Counted from the stretch's first letter, positions 25,226-35,156 are shown. The stretch is DNA of 64,000 bases from Dokdonella sp041395345 (GCF_041395345.1 NZ_JAWLAR010000021.1:1-64000), one strand, 5' to 3'. Made by a program: numbers and translations. The notes: generated by a model not told the origin, from the sequence alone.

Positions 25226-27259
25226 TCAATCGCCACCCTGCGGATTCGCCGCAGTCGTCGCAGGCGCGGCGCAGACGACCGCCTTGCGCTGGGCGTCGTC
25301 CTTCGGTGCCTTGTACGGTTGGCCGATCTTGGGCAGGCGCGTGGCCAACGGTATGACCTTGCCGTTCAGACGCCAGTCGTAGAGAACGCTGAACGCGAGC
25401 ACGCGGGCGACGTAGTCGCGTGTTTCCTTGTACGGAATGGTCTCGATGAAGAAGTCCGGCTCGAGATCGGGGCGTGCGCCGAGCCAGCGTCCGACCGGGA
25501 CGCCGCCGGCGTTGTAGGCGGCGCTGGCAAGCCACGGACTGCCCTGATACTGGCGTGCCATCTGGCCGAGGAACATCGTGCCAAGCTGAATGTTGAGTCC
25601 GGGTTCGAACAGGTCACTGGGCTTGGAGTAGGGAAGCTTCGCTGACTTGGCAACCTTGTTGGCAACGCTCGGCAGCAACTGCATGAGTCCGTAGGCGTCG
25701 GCGTGTGAGCGTGCATCGCTCATCCAGGCGCTCTCGGCGCGGATGATCGCGTAGGACCAGGCCGGGTCGACACCGACCTCGCGGGCGACCCGGGTGACTC
25801 GTGGCCTTTGCGCGAGCGGAAAGCGCTGCTCGTAGTAGGTGAGGGTGTCGCTGTCGGAGGACAGCAGAAAGATCGGGCGATCGTACCAGTCGTTGCGGTA
25901 GGCCAGATCCGCGGCCAGCAGCTTCTCCTGTGCATCGAACTTGGTCAGCGCGAAACTCCATTCGCGTCGCGCCGGGGTGAGCTCGCCCATGGCGTAAAAC
26001 TCGAATGCGCGGGCGAGGTCGGGCTGTACGGCCATCGCCTGCTCAGCGGCCTTGTCGGCATTGATCGTCGACGGACAAATCGAATACGGGGCCTTGATCC
26101 AGTCTGCGGCGAGGAAGCCATGGAAGTTGGCCTCGCTTGCGACCGCGGCGAACTCGGGTGCCGCTTCGGCGTCGCGACCGAGCTTGCTCAGCATGCGTGC
26201 GCGCAGATAGCGCCAGCGTGCATCGGCGAGTTGTTCCGGTTCCATTGCATCAAGCGCGGCCAGGGTTTCATTCCAGTCAAGCTTGGCCAGTGCTACACGC
26301 ACCCGCCATTCGCGTGATGTATCGTCCTGCGCGTCGTCCGGCAAGGCCTTGAGTCGCGCAAGAGCATCGTCGCCGTAGTTCGTCGCACGATAGATGGCGA
26401 TCGCATTGACGACCCGATTCTTCTGTTGCGGCGTCCAGCTGAACTTGCTCTCGAGCTTGTCCCAGAGTGCTTCTGCTGCAGCGCTGTTCTTGCGTGCATA
26501 GCGATACATGCCGAGTGAAACGGCATCGCGATTGCGCGGCGTATCGGTCCAGCTGCCGGCCTTGGCGAGTGCGCCGGCCGGATCGCGCACGCTGGCGGCA
26601 ATGCGTTGCGCCGCGGCCCTGTCGCTTGCATCGAACAGGCTGGAAATGGTGGATACGGTGCCGGGATTGGCGGCTTCGGCGGCCGCCTCGATGCGTTTCC
26701 AGATTTCGGCATCGTCGAGTTCGCCGTTCTGACGTGCCCAGGTGAACAGGGGTTCGCACATCGACGGTGTCGGGCGCGGCTGCATCCAGAGCGACTCGAT
26801 ATCCTCCGCGTAGGTCGGCTTCTCTCCGGCAGCAATGCGCGCGCGCTGGTGTGCGCAACGAAGGTCGATGGCCTGGCTGTCCACCCAGAGCGAGCGAAAG
26901 GCCGGCCAGTTGCTCTTGTCGGCAAGTGCACGCAGTGTTGTTTCGGTCAGGGTTCGCGCGACCAGGGTGTCCGGCCAGCGCGTGTTGAAGGCCTGGACCT
27001 GGGCGGTGGAAGGTGTGGCATTGCCGCGCTCGAGCAGGGCCAGTTCGAGATAGGGAAGCAGGGGGTAGTCGGCAAGGTCGACCACGTACGGCTTCCAGGC
27101 GTCGGCCGGACCCCGTTCGATCGCGTGCATGGCGTTGCGGTAATGCTGGCGCTGCTCGCTGCGGTCGCTGGCTGCGAGAGCCTGATGGCTGGTAGCGATG
27201 GAAAAGAGACAGAGCAGGGTTGCGTACAGGGATGGTGTCGCGACTTTTCGATTTCTCAT
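25226..27259 (-). CDS. slt: Soluble lytic murein transglycosylase
   Basis: 677 aa from the ATG at 27259 (MRNRKVATPSLYATLLCLFS), with a signal peptide ending near SHQALAASD. A long alpha-helical superhelical region (about 30-470) precedes the SLT lysozyme-like domain. The catalytic glutamate is about E509 (IIRAESAW), followed by GLMQLLP and AAYNAGG. It cleaves peptidoglycan glycan strands in the periplasm to 1,6-anhydro products during wall turnover. Length and domain order match Slt70. The frame stays open to 27358 but has no credible earlier signal sequence. Confidence 0.95.
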   Translation of the reverse strand: MRNRKVATPSLYATLLCLFSIATSHQALAASDRSEQRQHYRNAMHAIERGPADAWKPYVVDLADYPLLPYLELALLERGNATPSTAQVQAFNTRWPDTLVARTLTETTLRALADKSNWPAFRSLWVDSQAIDLRCAHQRARIAAGEKPTYAEDIESLWMQPRPTPSMCEPLFTWARQNGELDDAEIWKRIEAAAEAANPGTVSTISSLFDASDRAAAQRIAASVRDPAGALAKAGSWTDTPRNRDAVSLGMYRYARKNSAAAEALWDKLESKFSWTPQQKNRVVNAIAIYRATNYGDDALARLKALPDDAQDDTSREWRVRVALAKLDWNETLAALDAMEPEQLADARWRYLRARMLSKLGRDAEAAPEFAAVASEANFHGFLAADWIKAPYSICPSTINADKAAEQAMAVQPDLARAFEFYAMGELTPARREWSFALTKFDAQEKLLAADLAYRNDWYDRPIFLLSSDSDTLTYYEQRFPLAQRPRVTRVAREVGVDPAWSYAIIRAESAWMSDARSHADAYGLMQLLPSVANKVAKSAKLPYSKPSDLFEPGLNIQLGTMFLGQMARQYQGSPWLASAAYNAGGVPVGRWLGARPDLEPDFFIETIPYKETRDYVARVLAFSVLYDWRLNGKVIPLATRLPKIGQPYKAPKDDAQRKAVVCAAPATTAANPQGGD

Positions 27260-27401
27260 CGGCCCAGTGTATCGCGCCGCCGGATCGGGTCCCAAGGGGA
27301 TTCGATTGCAAGCCGGCAACCGCGTTGCAAGAGTTTTCAGACTCGAGGAGCCGGGCAACGGCTAGAATTGCGGCACTCCCGACGCGCCGAGAACCCCCCG
27401 C

Positions 27402-28472
27402 TTGTCTGCGACACTTTCCACTGCAACTTCGGACGCTGCGCTGGATGCCTTGCACCACGCGCTCGGCGCAGGCGTGGTTGATTGGCCCGCAGACGATCGC
27501 GTGCTGTTCCTGCGGGCCCGCGACGGGCACTGGTGGTACGGACATTCGCGCAAGGAATGGGTCTGCCAGCAGAGTTTCAAGCCGTTCGCCGCAGCGCTTG
27601 AACGCTCGGGACTTCAGGTACGTGAACCGCTTGAGGGCGAGAAATTCCCGCTGGTGCTGGTATTGCCTCCGAGGCAACGCGATGAAGCCAGGGCCTTGCT
27701 GGCACGCGCGCTCTTGCATGGTCTGCCCGGTGGCACCGTGCTTGCCGCGATGGCCAACAGTGAGGGTGCGCGTACCGGAGAATCCGACTTCCGCAAGCTG
27801 GCTGGCTCCGCGCAGGTGCTTTCCAAGCATCACTGTCGGGTCTTCTGGAGTTCGCCCGTTGACTCGAATATCGACCACGATCTGCTCTCGGAGTGGCTGG
27901 CGCTGGACGCACCAAGAACCATAGCCGGCGGTCGCTACCTGAGCAGGCCCGGTCTGTTCGCCTGGAACCGAATCGATCGGGCTTCGGCCTTGCTGGCCGC
28001 CCACTTGCCGAAGGATCTCTCGGGTCGGATCGCCGACCTGGGCGCCGGCTATGGCTACCTTGCCGGTGAAGTCCTGCGCCGATGCCCCGGAGTTACCGCC
28101 CTCGACCTCTACGAGGCCGAGGCGCGGGCGATAGAACCGGCGCTCGGCAATCTCGAGGCACTACGCGCCGAAAGCGGCAGGGAGATCGAAATCAACGTGC
28201 ATTGGCACGACGTCACCGCAGGACTGTCGCGTCGCTACGATGCGATCGTGAGCAATCCGCCGTTCCATCAGGGCCGTGCCGACCAACCCGAACTGGGGCA
28301 GGCTTTCATTGCCGTCGCCGCGGATGCGCTGAATGCATCCGGCAGCCTGTGGTTGGTGGCCAACCGTCATTTGCCCTACGAGGCGACGCTGAGAGCCCGC
28401 TTCTCCCATGTGGAAACATGCGCACTCGAGGACGGCTTCAAGGTCTTTCAGGCCAGCGGAGTCCGCGCATGA
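27402..28472 (+). CDS. rsmC: 16S rRNA (guanine-N2) methyltransferase RsmC-like
   Basis: 356 aa starting at a TTG. Two tandem methyltransferase folds as in RsmC: a degenerate N-terminal one and a C-terminal catalytic one with SAM motif I at about 210 (ADLGAGYGYLAGEV) and NPPFHQG at 285-291. It probably makes m2G1207 in helix 34 of 16S rRNA. The ATG of the pseudouridine synthase overlaps its stop, so the genes are translationally coupled. The homologous RsmD/RlmG are alternatives, but the two-domain length fits RsmC best. Confidence 0.88.
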   Translation: MSATLSTATSDAALDALHHALGAGVVDWPADDRVLFLRARDGHWWYGHSRKEWVCQQSFKPFAAALERSGLQVREPLEGEKFPLVLVLPPRQRDEARALLARALLHGLPGGTVLAAMANSEGARTGESDFRKLAGSAQVLSKHHCRVFWSSPVDSNIDHDLLSEWLALDAPRTIAGGRYLSRPGLFAWNRIDRASALLAAHLPKDLSGRIADLGAGYGYLAGEVLRRCPGVTALDLYEAEARAIEPALGNLEALRAESGREIEINVHWHDVTAGLSRRYDAIVSNPPFHQGRADQPELGQAFIAVAADALNASGSLWLVANRHLPYEATLRARFSHVETCALEDGFKVFQASGVRA

Positions 28473-29185
28473 GGCTGGTCAGGATGATTGCCAACCTTGG
28501 ATACGGCAGTCGTCGCGAAGTCGCGATGATGTTTCGCGAGGGCCGCGTAACCGATGCCGACGGCGAGGTCCTGTACGCAGACGACAAGCGCGAGCACGCC
28601 GAGATCCGCCTCGACGGTGAGCCGCTTGATCCGCCCCAGGGACTTTGCCTGGTGCTGAACAAGCCGGCAGGGGTGACCTGCTCGACCAGGGACACAGGAC
28701 GGCTTGTCCACGAATTGCTGCCGGAACGCTTTGCCCTGCGCAATCCGAAGTTGTCGACCGTGGGCCGGCTGGATCGCGAAACCACGGGTCTGCTGCTGCT
28801 GACTGACGATGGCGCGCTGCTGCACCGGATCATTTCGCCCAGGTCACGGATCGCGAAAGTCTATGAGGCCGAGCTGGCCGAGGATCTGCGTGGCGATGAA
28901 GTGGGCACGTTTGCCAGTGGTAATCTCATGCTCGAATCCGAACAGACGCCTCTACTGCCCGCCGAGCTCGAAGCGCTGGCTCCGCGCAAGGCACGCCTGA
29001 CCCTGCACGAGGGCCGCTACCACCAGGCCCGGCGCATGTTTGCTGCGGTCGGAAACCACGTCTTGCACCTGCATCGCGTCGCCATCGGAGGCCTGACTCT
29101 GGACGGCCTTGAAGAGGGCGCATGGCGCACCCTCGACCCGGGCGGCATCCAGCGTGTATTTGCTGCCGAAACGGAGCAGGAATGA
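28469..29185 (+). CDS. rsuA: 16S rRNA pseudouridine synthase, RsuA family
   Basis: 238 aa from the ATG at 28469. An N-terminal S4 domain (NLGYGSRREVAMMFREGRV) precedes the catalytic domain with the signature GRLDRETTGLLLLT, whose aspartate is catalytic. YHQARRMFAAVGNHVLHLHR is the C-terminal RsuA/RluB block. It probably isomerises U516 of 16S rRNA. A much longer frame reading upstream to 28082 is an artefact inside rsmC. Confidence 0.93.
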   Translation: MRLVRMIANLGYGSRREVAMMFREGRVTDADGEVLYADDKREHAEIRLDGEPLDPPQGLCLVLNKPAGVTCSTRDTGRLVHELLPERFALRNPKLSTVGRLDRETTGLLLLTDDGALLHRIISPRSRIAKVYEAELAEDLRGDEVGTFASGNLMLESEQTPLLPAELEALAPRKARLTLHEGRYHQARRMFAAVGNHVLHLHRVAIGGLTLDGLEEGAWRTLDPGGIQRVFAAETEQE

Positions 29186-29769
29186 CTCGCGAAGCGGATC
29201 AGGAGCAGTTGTCCGAAGGCGACCGCACGGCCATCGCGAGCATCCGGCAATGGATCGAGCGCGCCGTGATTGGCCTCAATCTGTGCCCGTTCGCTCGTGC
29301 GCCTCATGTCTCGCAACGAATTCGTTACCGGGTCAGTCAGGCCGTCGATACCGAAGCGCTTCTCGATGATTTATGCAGTGAACTGCAAAGCCTGCGTGCG
29401 GCCGATGCGTCCGATTGCGAGACGACCTTGCTGATCATTCCGCATGTGCTCGCGGACTTCCTCGATTTCAACGACTTTCTGGACGAGGCCGACGCTGCGA
29501 TCGAGGTGCTCGGATTGGAAGGGGAAATCCAGGTCGCCAGCTTTCATCCGCACTACCAGTTTGCCGGTACCTCTGCCGATGACATCGAGAATTTCAGCAA
29601 CCGCTCTCCGCACCCTGTCCTTCACCTGTTGCGCGAAGCCAGCATCGAGAAAGCGGTCGACGCGATGGCCGACAGTGAAGAGATATACCGGCGCAACATG
29701 GCGACCCTGCGCACGCTGGGACCACGCGGCTGGGCCGACTTGTGGCGTGACCCTGACGAGAACGCGTAA
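29182..29769 (+). CDS. DUF1415-family protein
   Basis: 195 aa from the ATG at 29182, overlapping the rsuA stop. It begins after a short acidic tail with the conserved WIERAVIGLNLCPFARAP, includes FLDEADAAIEVLGLEGEIQV, and has FHPHYQFAGT and NRSPHPVLHLLRE, the diagnostic DUF1415 blocks. The function is unknown; proteobacterial homologues are cytoplasmic. Here it closes a three-gene rRNA-modification operon. Confidence 0.9.
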   Translation: MTREADQEQLSEGDRTAIASIRQWIERAVIGLNLCPFARAPHVSQRIRYRVSQAVDTEALLDDLCSELQSLRAADASDCETTLLIIPHVLADFLDFNDFLDEADAAIEVLGLEGEIQVASFHPHYQFAGTSADDIENFSNRSPHPVLHLLREASIEKAVDAMADSEEIYRRNMATLRTLGPRGWADLWRDPDENA

Positions 29770-29832
29770 CATCGGATGCGGAGATGGCGGCCCCGGTCGC
29801 TGTGCGCCAGGCACTTTCCAACAGGGGGAGGC

Positions 29833-31677
29833 GTGAAAAGGCCAGCATCCCGGAGATGGAACAAGCTGCGGTCCGGATGGCGCGTCTGCCTGCTCGCCAT
29901 GGTCGGAATCGGATTGCTGCTGGCAGGCGCCACCGAAGCTGCGCAAAAACCCGTGGTGCTCAAGCCGGGACAGGAGATTGTTGACCTTGCGCCCGGCACC
30001 TCCTATCTCGTCGACCCCGATTCCAGTGCCGGTGCCGAGGATCTGTTCAGGCAGCTCGGCAGCGAGGAATTCCAGCCCTTGCCAAATGGCAGCGCCACGT
30101 TCGGGTTTGTCGATGGCACCTACTGGTTTCATGTCCGGCTGATCAACGAAAACCCGCTGGCGCATCGACAGGTGCTTGTACTCGGTTATGTCCTGCTCGA
30201 TGAAATCGACGTCTATCTCCGTCGTGCCGATGGCTCGATCACGCATGCGACATCGGGAGATTTTCGTCCGTTCAGCGATCGCGCCTTCAGCTACCGCGAA
30301 CCGAACTTCATTGTTGACCTCGCCGACTTCGAGCAGGCCGACCTGCTCGTCCGCGTGCGCAGCAAGAGTTCGATGCAGGTTCCGTTGACGCTCTATTCGC
30401 AAAAAGCGTTCTTCGAGCTGGCCCGCGATTCGCAATTCGGCGTCGGGCTCTACTACGGCATCCTGCTCGCCCTGCTCTTCTATAACCTGATCCTGTTCCT
30501 GTCGCTGCGAGACTGGAACTATTTCTTCTACGTGCTGCATGTCAGCGGTACCGGAATGGCCTTGTTCTGCCTGAACGGTCTTGCGTTCGAGTTCTTCTGG
30601 CCGCAATCGCCGTGGCTGGCCAACGTCGCCGTTCCGATGTCGATGTCGCTCGGGATGCTCTGCATGCATCAGTTCGTGCGCCGTTTCCTCGATCTGCGCA
30701 CGCGCCTTCCGGCAGGCAATCGCATACTGCTCGGATTCATGGCCTTCCATGCGGTGATGTTCCTGCTGTCGATGTTCATCGACTACCGGGTGGCGATTCT
30801 GCTCGGAACGGCATCCGTGATTCCGGGAAGCGCGATGATGCTGGGGAGTTGCCTGATCCTCGCCCGACGCGGTGACCCTGCGGCGAAAATCCTCCTCTTC
30901 GCCTGGAGCATGTTGCTGGTCGGCGTGACCGCCTATGCGATGGTTTCGTTCGGCCTGCTGCCCAAGGTCTTCGCGACCGAGTACGGTATCCAGCTCGGTT
31001 CCGCGCTCGAGATGATCCTGCTTTCGTTTGCCCTGGCCTACCGTTTTGCGGAACTGCGCGAGGAAAACGTGCGTATCGTGCAATCGGCAAGGAATGAGCT
31101 CGAGCAGCGGGTCGGCGAGCGCACCCGCGAACTCTCCACCACGCTCTCCGAACTGGCGGTCGCGAACGATCGATTGCGCGAATCGAGCCTGCGCGATGGC
31201 CTGACCGGCGTCTACAACCGGCGCTACTTCGACGCGGCGTTCGAAACCGTACTTGCCGAGTGCCGCGCAAGCTCGCGATCGCTGGCCCTGCTGGTGGCCG
31301 ACATCGACCACTTCAAGAACGTGAACGATGAGGCCGGGCATCTGGTCGGCGACGATTGCCTGCGTATCGTGGCACGACACATCGAGCAGCTTGTCGGGCA
31401 GGATGGCAGCGTCATTCGCTACGGTGGTGAGGAATTCGTCGTGATCCTTCCCGGCTTCGACAAGACCGCGACACGAGGCCTGGCCGAGTCGATCCGGATC
31501 AGGCTTGCCGAATCGGCGTTGCCCAGCCAGGGCGAATCCCTGCGCCTGACCATCAGCATCGGCGGCGTGGTGAGCATGCCGAATGATCATGCTTCCGCAA
31601 TGGAACTGCTGCAGCGCGCCGACGCGGCCATGTACAAGGCCAAGAAGGAGGGTCGCAATCGTGTCGTGATGGCTTGA
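29833..31677 (+). CDS. 7TMR-DISM diguanylate cyclase
   Basis: 614 aa from a GTG at 29833 preceded by GGGGGAGG; an ATG at 29776 is possible but has no ribosome site. It has a signal sequence, a 7TMR-DISMED2 periplasmic sensor (about 45-190), seven membrane helices (about 205-400), a coiled coil (about 405-445) and a GGDEF domain with active site GGEEF at 531-535. It should make cyclic di-GMP from two GTP in response to a periplasmic ligand, often carbohydrate. No RxxD inhibitory site precedes GGEEF, so product feedback is probably lacking. Confidence 0.93.
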   Translation: MKRPASRRWNKLRSGWRVCLLAMVGIGLLLAGATEAAQKPVVLKPGQEIVDLAPGTSYLVDPDSSAGAEDLFRQLGSEEFQPLPNGSATFGFVDGTYWFHVRLINENPLAHRQVLVLGYVLLDEIDVYLRRADGSITHATSGDFRPFSDRAFSYREPNFIVDLADFEQADLLVRVRSKSSMQVPLTLYSQKAFFELARDSQFGVGLYYGILLALLFYNLILFLSLRDWNYFFYVLHVSGTGMALFCLNGLAFEFFWPQSPWLANVAVPMSMSLGMLCMHQFVRRFLDLRTRLPAGNRILLGFMAFHAVMFLLSMFIDYRVAILLGTASVIPGSAMMLGSCLILARRGDPAAKILLFAWSMLLVGVTAYAMVSFGLLPKVFATEYGIQLGSALEMILLSFALAYRFAELREENVRIVQSARNELEQRVGERTRELSTTLSELAVANDRLRESSLRDGLTGVYNRRYFDAAFETVLAECRASSRSLALLVADIDHFKNVNDEAGHLVGDDCLRIVARHIEQLVGQDGSVIRYGGEEFVVILPGFDKTATRGLAESIRIRLAESALPSQGESLRLTISIGGVVSMPNDHASAMELLQRADAAMYKAKKEGRNRVVMA

Positions 31678-32108
31678 GGTTGAGGCAGGAATGGCCCTGG
31701 TCGGACCTTGGCCACTGACCGGATTCGCCGTTGTGAAGCGCTTCGGCCCAGGCTCATTGCAGTCGGGAGAAAGCCGGTATCCATCTGGACTCTGTCCATC
31801 CCGAAAATGGATCCCGTCCTTCGCCGGGATGAAGAAACCATGCGTGACTTCTCGATTCTGCCCGAACCACACTCCACCAAGGGTTCGCAATTCCTTCACG
31901 CAGCATCAAGTCCATGCTTTTGCTCGGACAACAGCAAGTGCAGGCTGAATATCCAGGTCCATTGCCCCTCGGAAGACTTCGCATTGCATACCGCTACCGA
32001 AGCACGCTTGTCGGGCCAGCCGCTACGCGAATGTTCGTTGCGGCCTCTTCGTTCTCGGTCCTGCTTGCGCCGGGATGACCAAAGGCAGTGAGCGTTGCCA
32101 GGTCAGGC
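31678..32108. other. Intergenic gap with REP-like CCGGGATGA repeats
   Basis: No gene found. Short inverted motifs of the form ATCCCG..TTCGCCGGGATGA occur at about 31809-31832, with a related GCGCCGGGATGACC near 32070. Similar CCGGGATGA elements recur near 46820. They look like dispersed palindromic elements between convergent genes. Confidence 0.6.
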
Positions 32109-32962
32109 CTATTCGGTTCCGGCGTTGCTTGCCGATTGCTCCATGCGCAGGGTAGCCGGCAAATGGATCGTGGCGGCGATCGGCAAGTGATCCGAGACCA
32201 GCTGCGGAAGGGTTCTGAGATCGTCGACCCGCAGCGATGAAGACGCGAAGATGTGATCGATCGCCCTGTTCGGGGCCCAACTCGGAAAGGTGGCGGGCGG
32301 GTTTTCCGGTGGCTGCAGCGAGGTGCGCGCAAACAGGGCGCGCAACTCGGGACTTTCGATGGGCGTGTTCAGGTCGCCGACCAGGAGCGCATGGGGGTGG
32401 CCTTCAAGCAGCTCGGTGATATAGCCGAGTTGATGCGCTCGTGCCTGCGGGCCGAGCGAGAGATGCGCCACCAGCACCACCAGGGAGTGCTTGCCACTGC
32501 CGTAGCGCGCAAACAGAACGCCACGGCCCCGAATACGCCCGGGCAGGGGGTAATCGAGCACTTCCGCTGGCTTGATTCGCGACAACAAGCCATTGCTCGA
32601 TGCAGCCACCTTGGCCACGCGCCGATTCGGTTGATGGCTCCAGTAGGGGAAGCCCGCGTTCTCGGCGAGGTATTCGGTCTGGTTGAGAAAGCCCGAGCGC
32701 AGTGAACCGAAGTCGGCCTCCTGCAGGGCGACCAGATCGAAATCGCAAAGGACGTCCGCCAGATCATTCAGATTGGCACGCTTGCCCGTTGGCAGCACAT
32801 GCTTCCAGCTTTGGGTGACGTACTCCCGATAGCGCTTGACCTGACCGCCAGCGAGGATGTTGCAACTCAGTACCCGCAGGCTGCTGGGGCTGGATGAATC
32901 GCGGGTGGGCAGTTCTCGGTCATCAGCTCGCTGTCGGTGCTGTTGTCGTCGACAGAGGCCAT
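32109..32962 (-). CDS. Endonuclease/exonuclease/phosphatase family protein (one frameshift)
   Basis: The open part (to 32798 and beyond) reads RVLSCNILAGGQVKRYREYV, then FDLVALQEADFGSLRSGF (catalytic E), LLVGDLNTPIESPEL (GDLN), and the final SDHLPI, the motifs of the EEP/DNase I-like fold. The start MASVDDNSTDSELM at 32962 lies in another frame. One missing base near 32900 joins them. It could be a nuclease or phosphodiesterase. In this order family it commonly follows two dsbA genes, as here. The frameshift marks the left edge of the indel-rich segment. Confidence 0.75.
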
Positions 32963-32980
32963 CGGGGGCCTTTGAAAACG

Positions 32981-33002
32981 AAGGCCGCCATCAGGCGGCC
33001 TT
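32981..33002 (-). terminator. Rho-independent terminator after dsbA-like gene 1
   Basis: AAGGCCGCC / GGCGGCCTT, a 9-bp stem with a 4-nt loop, followed on the minus strand by CGTTTTC. It lies 26 bp beyond the stop of the 33028-33704 gene. Confidence 0.8.
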
Positions 33003-33027
33003 GGTCAGGATAACTTGCCGCAGATGC

Positions 33028-33704
33028 CTATTTCCCGGCTTTGGCTGCAGCTTTTTCGTCGTGTTCCTTCTTGACCAGATACTCGACCAGGGCAGACCTG
33101 GGGTGGCCACCGGCCGAGGCACCGGTAATTCGGTACTTGCCATTGACGATCACACTGGGTGTGCCGTCCACACCGAGTTTTCGGGGCACCATTTCGAGTG
33201 CGAGCTTGCTCGGAGACTTCGAAGGAATAGGCGATCTGGCCGACTTCATATCCGCACCGTGCTCTCCGTAGAACGTCACGAGATGTCGCCAAACGAACGA
33301 AATGCACGACGGATCGCGGTGGATCGCATCGAACATGGCCTGCTGGGTCTTCTTTTCCTGGATGCCCATGGCTTGGTGCCGAGAACGCACGCGCGAAGGC
33401 CTCCCATTGATCGCTGAAGATCGCCGGCAGATAGTCGAATTTCGCATAGGCCGGCAACTTGACTTGATCTCGTCTGCGTACGGCTGGAAGTGCGCGCAAT
33501 GGATGCAGGCGTAGCTGAAGACCTCGAGGATCTTCGATCTTGTCGCCGCTGGAAGTCACGGGGGCGGATCGATCAGGAAGGCAGTTCTTGCCGGCTTCGC
33601 AGCCACGGCGCCGCGGCGGCGTGGTCCGAATGCTCCTGGGCACAGGCGTTGAAGGTAAGGGCAAGCAGTGCGCCAACCAGCATCTTGGGCAGGTATTTCA
33701 GCAT
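33028..33704 (-). CDS. DsbA-family thiol:disulfide interchange lipoprotein (frame-broken)
   Basis: Start ATG at 33704 with GAGGAGAG upstream. The N-terminus is a lipoprotein signal (LALTFNACAQE). After several shifts the frames give EVFSYACIHCAHFQPYADE, LPAYAKFDYLPAIFSDQWEA, MGIQE, FDAIHRD, FVWRHLVTFYGEHGADM and the C-terminal GVDGTPSVIVNGKYRITG with the cis-proline. This is a DsbA fold with active site CIHC rather than the usual CPHC. It probably acts in periplasmic disulfide formation. It follows a second dsbA and cytochrome c4 in the same direction and ends at a good terminator. Confidence 0.8.
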
Positions 33705-33798
33705 CGGAACTCTCTCCTCGGTAATCGGATACGGCTGTCAGACAGCGAATCGGGCGGCAGAAGGCCCGCCGCTGCGCGCAGGGCGGGATCTCGGTGAA

Positions 33799-34429
33799 TC
33801 AGCTGCCCTGGCTTTCCTTGGCAATCAGGTATTTGATCAGGGTTCGATGCTGGCGTAGCCGCCAGCGGTCTGCCCGGTGACGAGGTACTTTCCATTGATC
33901 ACGAAATTCGGCGTGCTTTCCACGCCATAGGCCTTGATCAGGGCATCGTTGTAGCTTGAGTCGCGTTTCGATGGCGAACGAACGCGAGGCGAACCCGCCG
34001 AGACACCGTACTGCGAGTAGAACTCGGCGAGCGAGGCGAAAGTCGGCGAGCGGATGTCGAGCTTCTTGTCGACGTAGATGGCGCGGAACATGGCATCGTG
34101 GGACTTGTCGAGAATGCCCAGCGCCTGTGCCATAGAACGCGCGGCATAGGTCTTCCAGGCCTCGAAACCGAACTGGGCCGGGATCGAGACGAATTCCGCG
34201 TTGGCGGGCAGACGCTTCTTCATGTCCGCAACCAGTGGCGCGACTTCATTGCAATGCGGACAGCGTAGGAAAACACCTCGAGGACTTCGACCTTGTCGCC
34301 GGTGGTCGTGACCTGCGCCGGCTCGATCAGGGTGTAGTGCTTGCCTTCCTGCCATTCGGTCGGTGCCTGGGCCGAAGCCCCGGCGGCAAGTCCCAGACCG
34401 AGGCCCAGGGCGAAAAGTGTCTTCAGCAT
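33799..34429 (-). CDS. dsbA: DsbA-family thiol:disulfide interchange protein (frame-broken)
   Basis: Start ATG at 34429 (MLKTLFALGLGLGLAAGASA, a signal peptide). It continues EWQEGKHYTLIEP and GDKVEVLEVFSYA; one missing C then gives the active site CPHC (nucleotides TGTCCGCATTGC are intact). It goes on with EVAPLVADMKKRLPANAEF, SMAQALGILDK, YGVESTPNFVINGKY (cis-proline) and ends TLIKYLIAKESQGS. This is a periplasmic disulfide oxidant, about 210 aa as usual for DsbA. It is the middle gene of cytochrome c4 - dsbA - dsbA. Confidence 0.85.
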
Positions 34430-34508
34430 GAGGTGTGCTCCGCAACAAGGGCGCGCGAGGGCGAGCTGCACAGCAGCTGCCTGCGCGCGCGCTGAACGAT
34501 CGTGTAAG

Positions 34509-35156
34509 TCACTTCTTCTCGCGGCAGTTGGCGCGGCGTGCAGGCCCTGTGCGCAGGAGGCCAGCGCGCAGCGGACGTCTTCACTCAGGCGCTTGGCGAT
34601 ATCGGGCATGATCTTGGCATTCTCGTCACTGCCCCAGACCGTTCCGCCGCCATTCGCCGAATTTGGCCATGACGTAGTCGGTCCACTGGCCGGACAACTG
34701 CGGGCAGGCTGCTCCGGCGATGCCGCGACCGGCGGGTCCGTGGCAGGGCCATGCAGGCCGGCATCGCTTGGCGTCAAAGGACCGGTACAGCAGCTGGGCA
34801 CGTTCGACGAAAACCTCGTCGGCTCGTCCAGGAGTCGCCTGCTTGCCGGCAAAGTAGGCGCCGAGATCGTGCATGTCCTGCTCGCTCAGGGTCATGGCAA
34901 ACGGCGCCATGATCGGGTTGGCGCGCTCGCTCTTGAAATGCTTGAGCTGACGGACGATGTAGGCTTCGTTCTGGCCCGCCAGCTTGGGATAGGTCGTCGA
35001 CGGAATTCGCCGTCCATGCCGTGGCAGGCACCGCAGGCAGCGGCCTTGGATGCGCCGGCTTCAGCGTCACCAAGCAGGAGGTTGCCGGGCGTCTCGGCAT
35101 GGGCCAGTGTGGCGCAGAACAGCACGCCCAAGGCAAAAACTCGCGGAAAAACTCAT
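34509..35156 (-). CDS. Di-haem cytochrome c4 (frame-broken)
   Basis: Start ATG at 35156, then a signal peptide (FALGVLFCATLAHAETP after one shift). First haem site CGACH (AACGACHGMDGE). Then come AYIVRQLKHFKSERANPIMAP-like sequence in pieces, LSEQDMHDLGAYFAGKQ, and a second site around the P-A-C-x-A-C-H-G-P-A-G-R-G-I block. The end reads QGLHA..NCREKK. Two c-type domains of about 90 aa each define cytochrome c4, a periplasmic electron carrier to cbb3 oxidase. It is divergent from engB, a common arrangement in this order. Confidence 0.83.

Noticed and set aside
28082..29185. Extended 5' start for the pseudouridine synthase
   Set aside because: The extension lies in another frame of rsmC; the S4 domain begins at the ATG at 28469, which overlaps the rsmC stop.
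29371..31899. 842-codon minus-strand frame
   Set aside because: Antisense to the diguanylate cyclase and DUF1415 genes, open only through codon bias at high GC; no domain resemblance.
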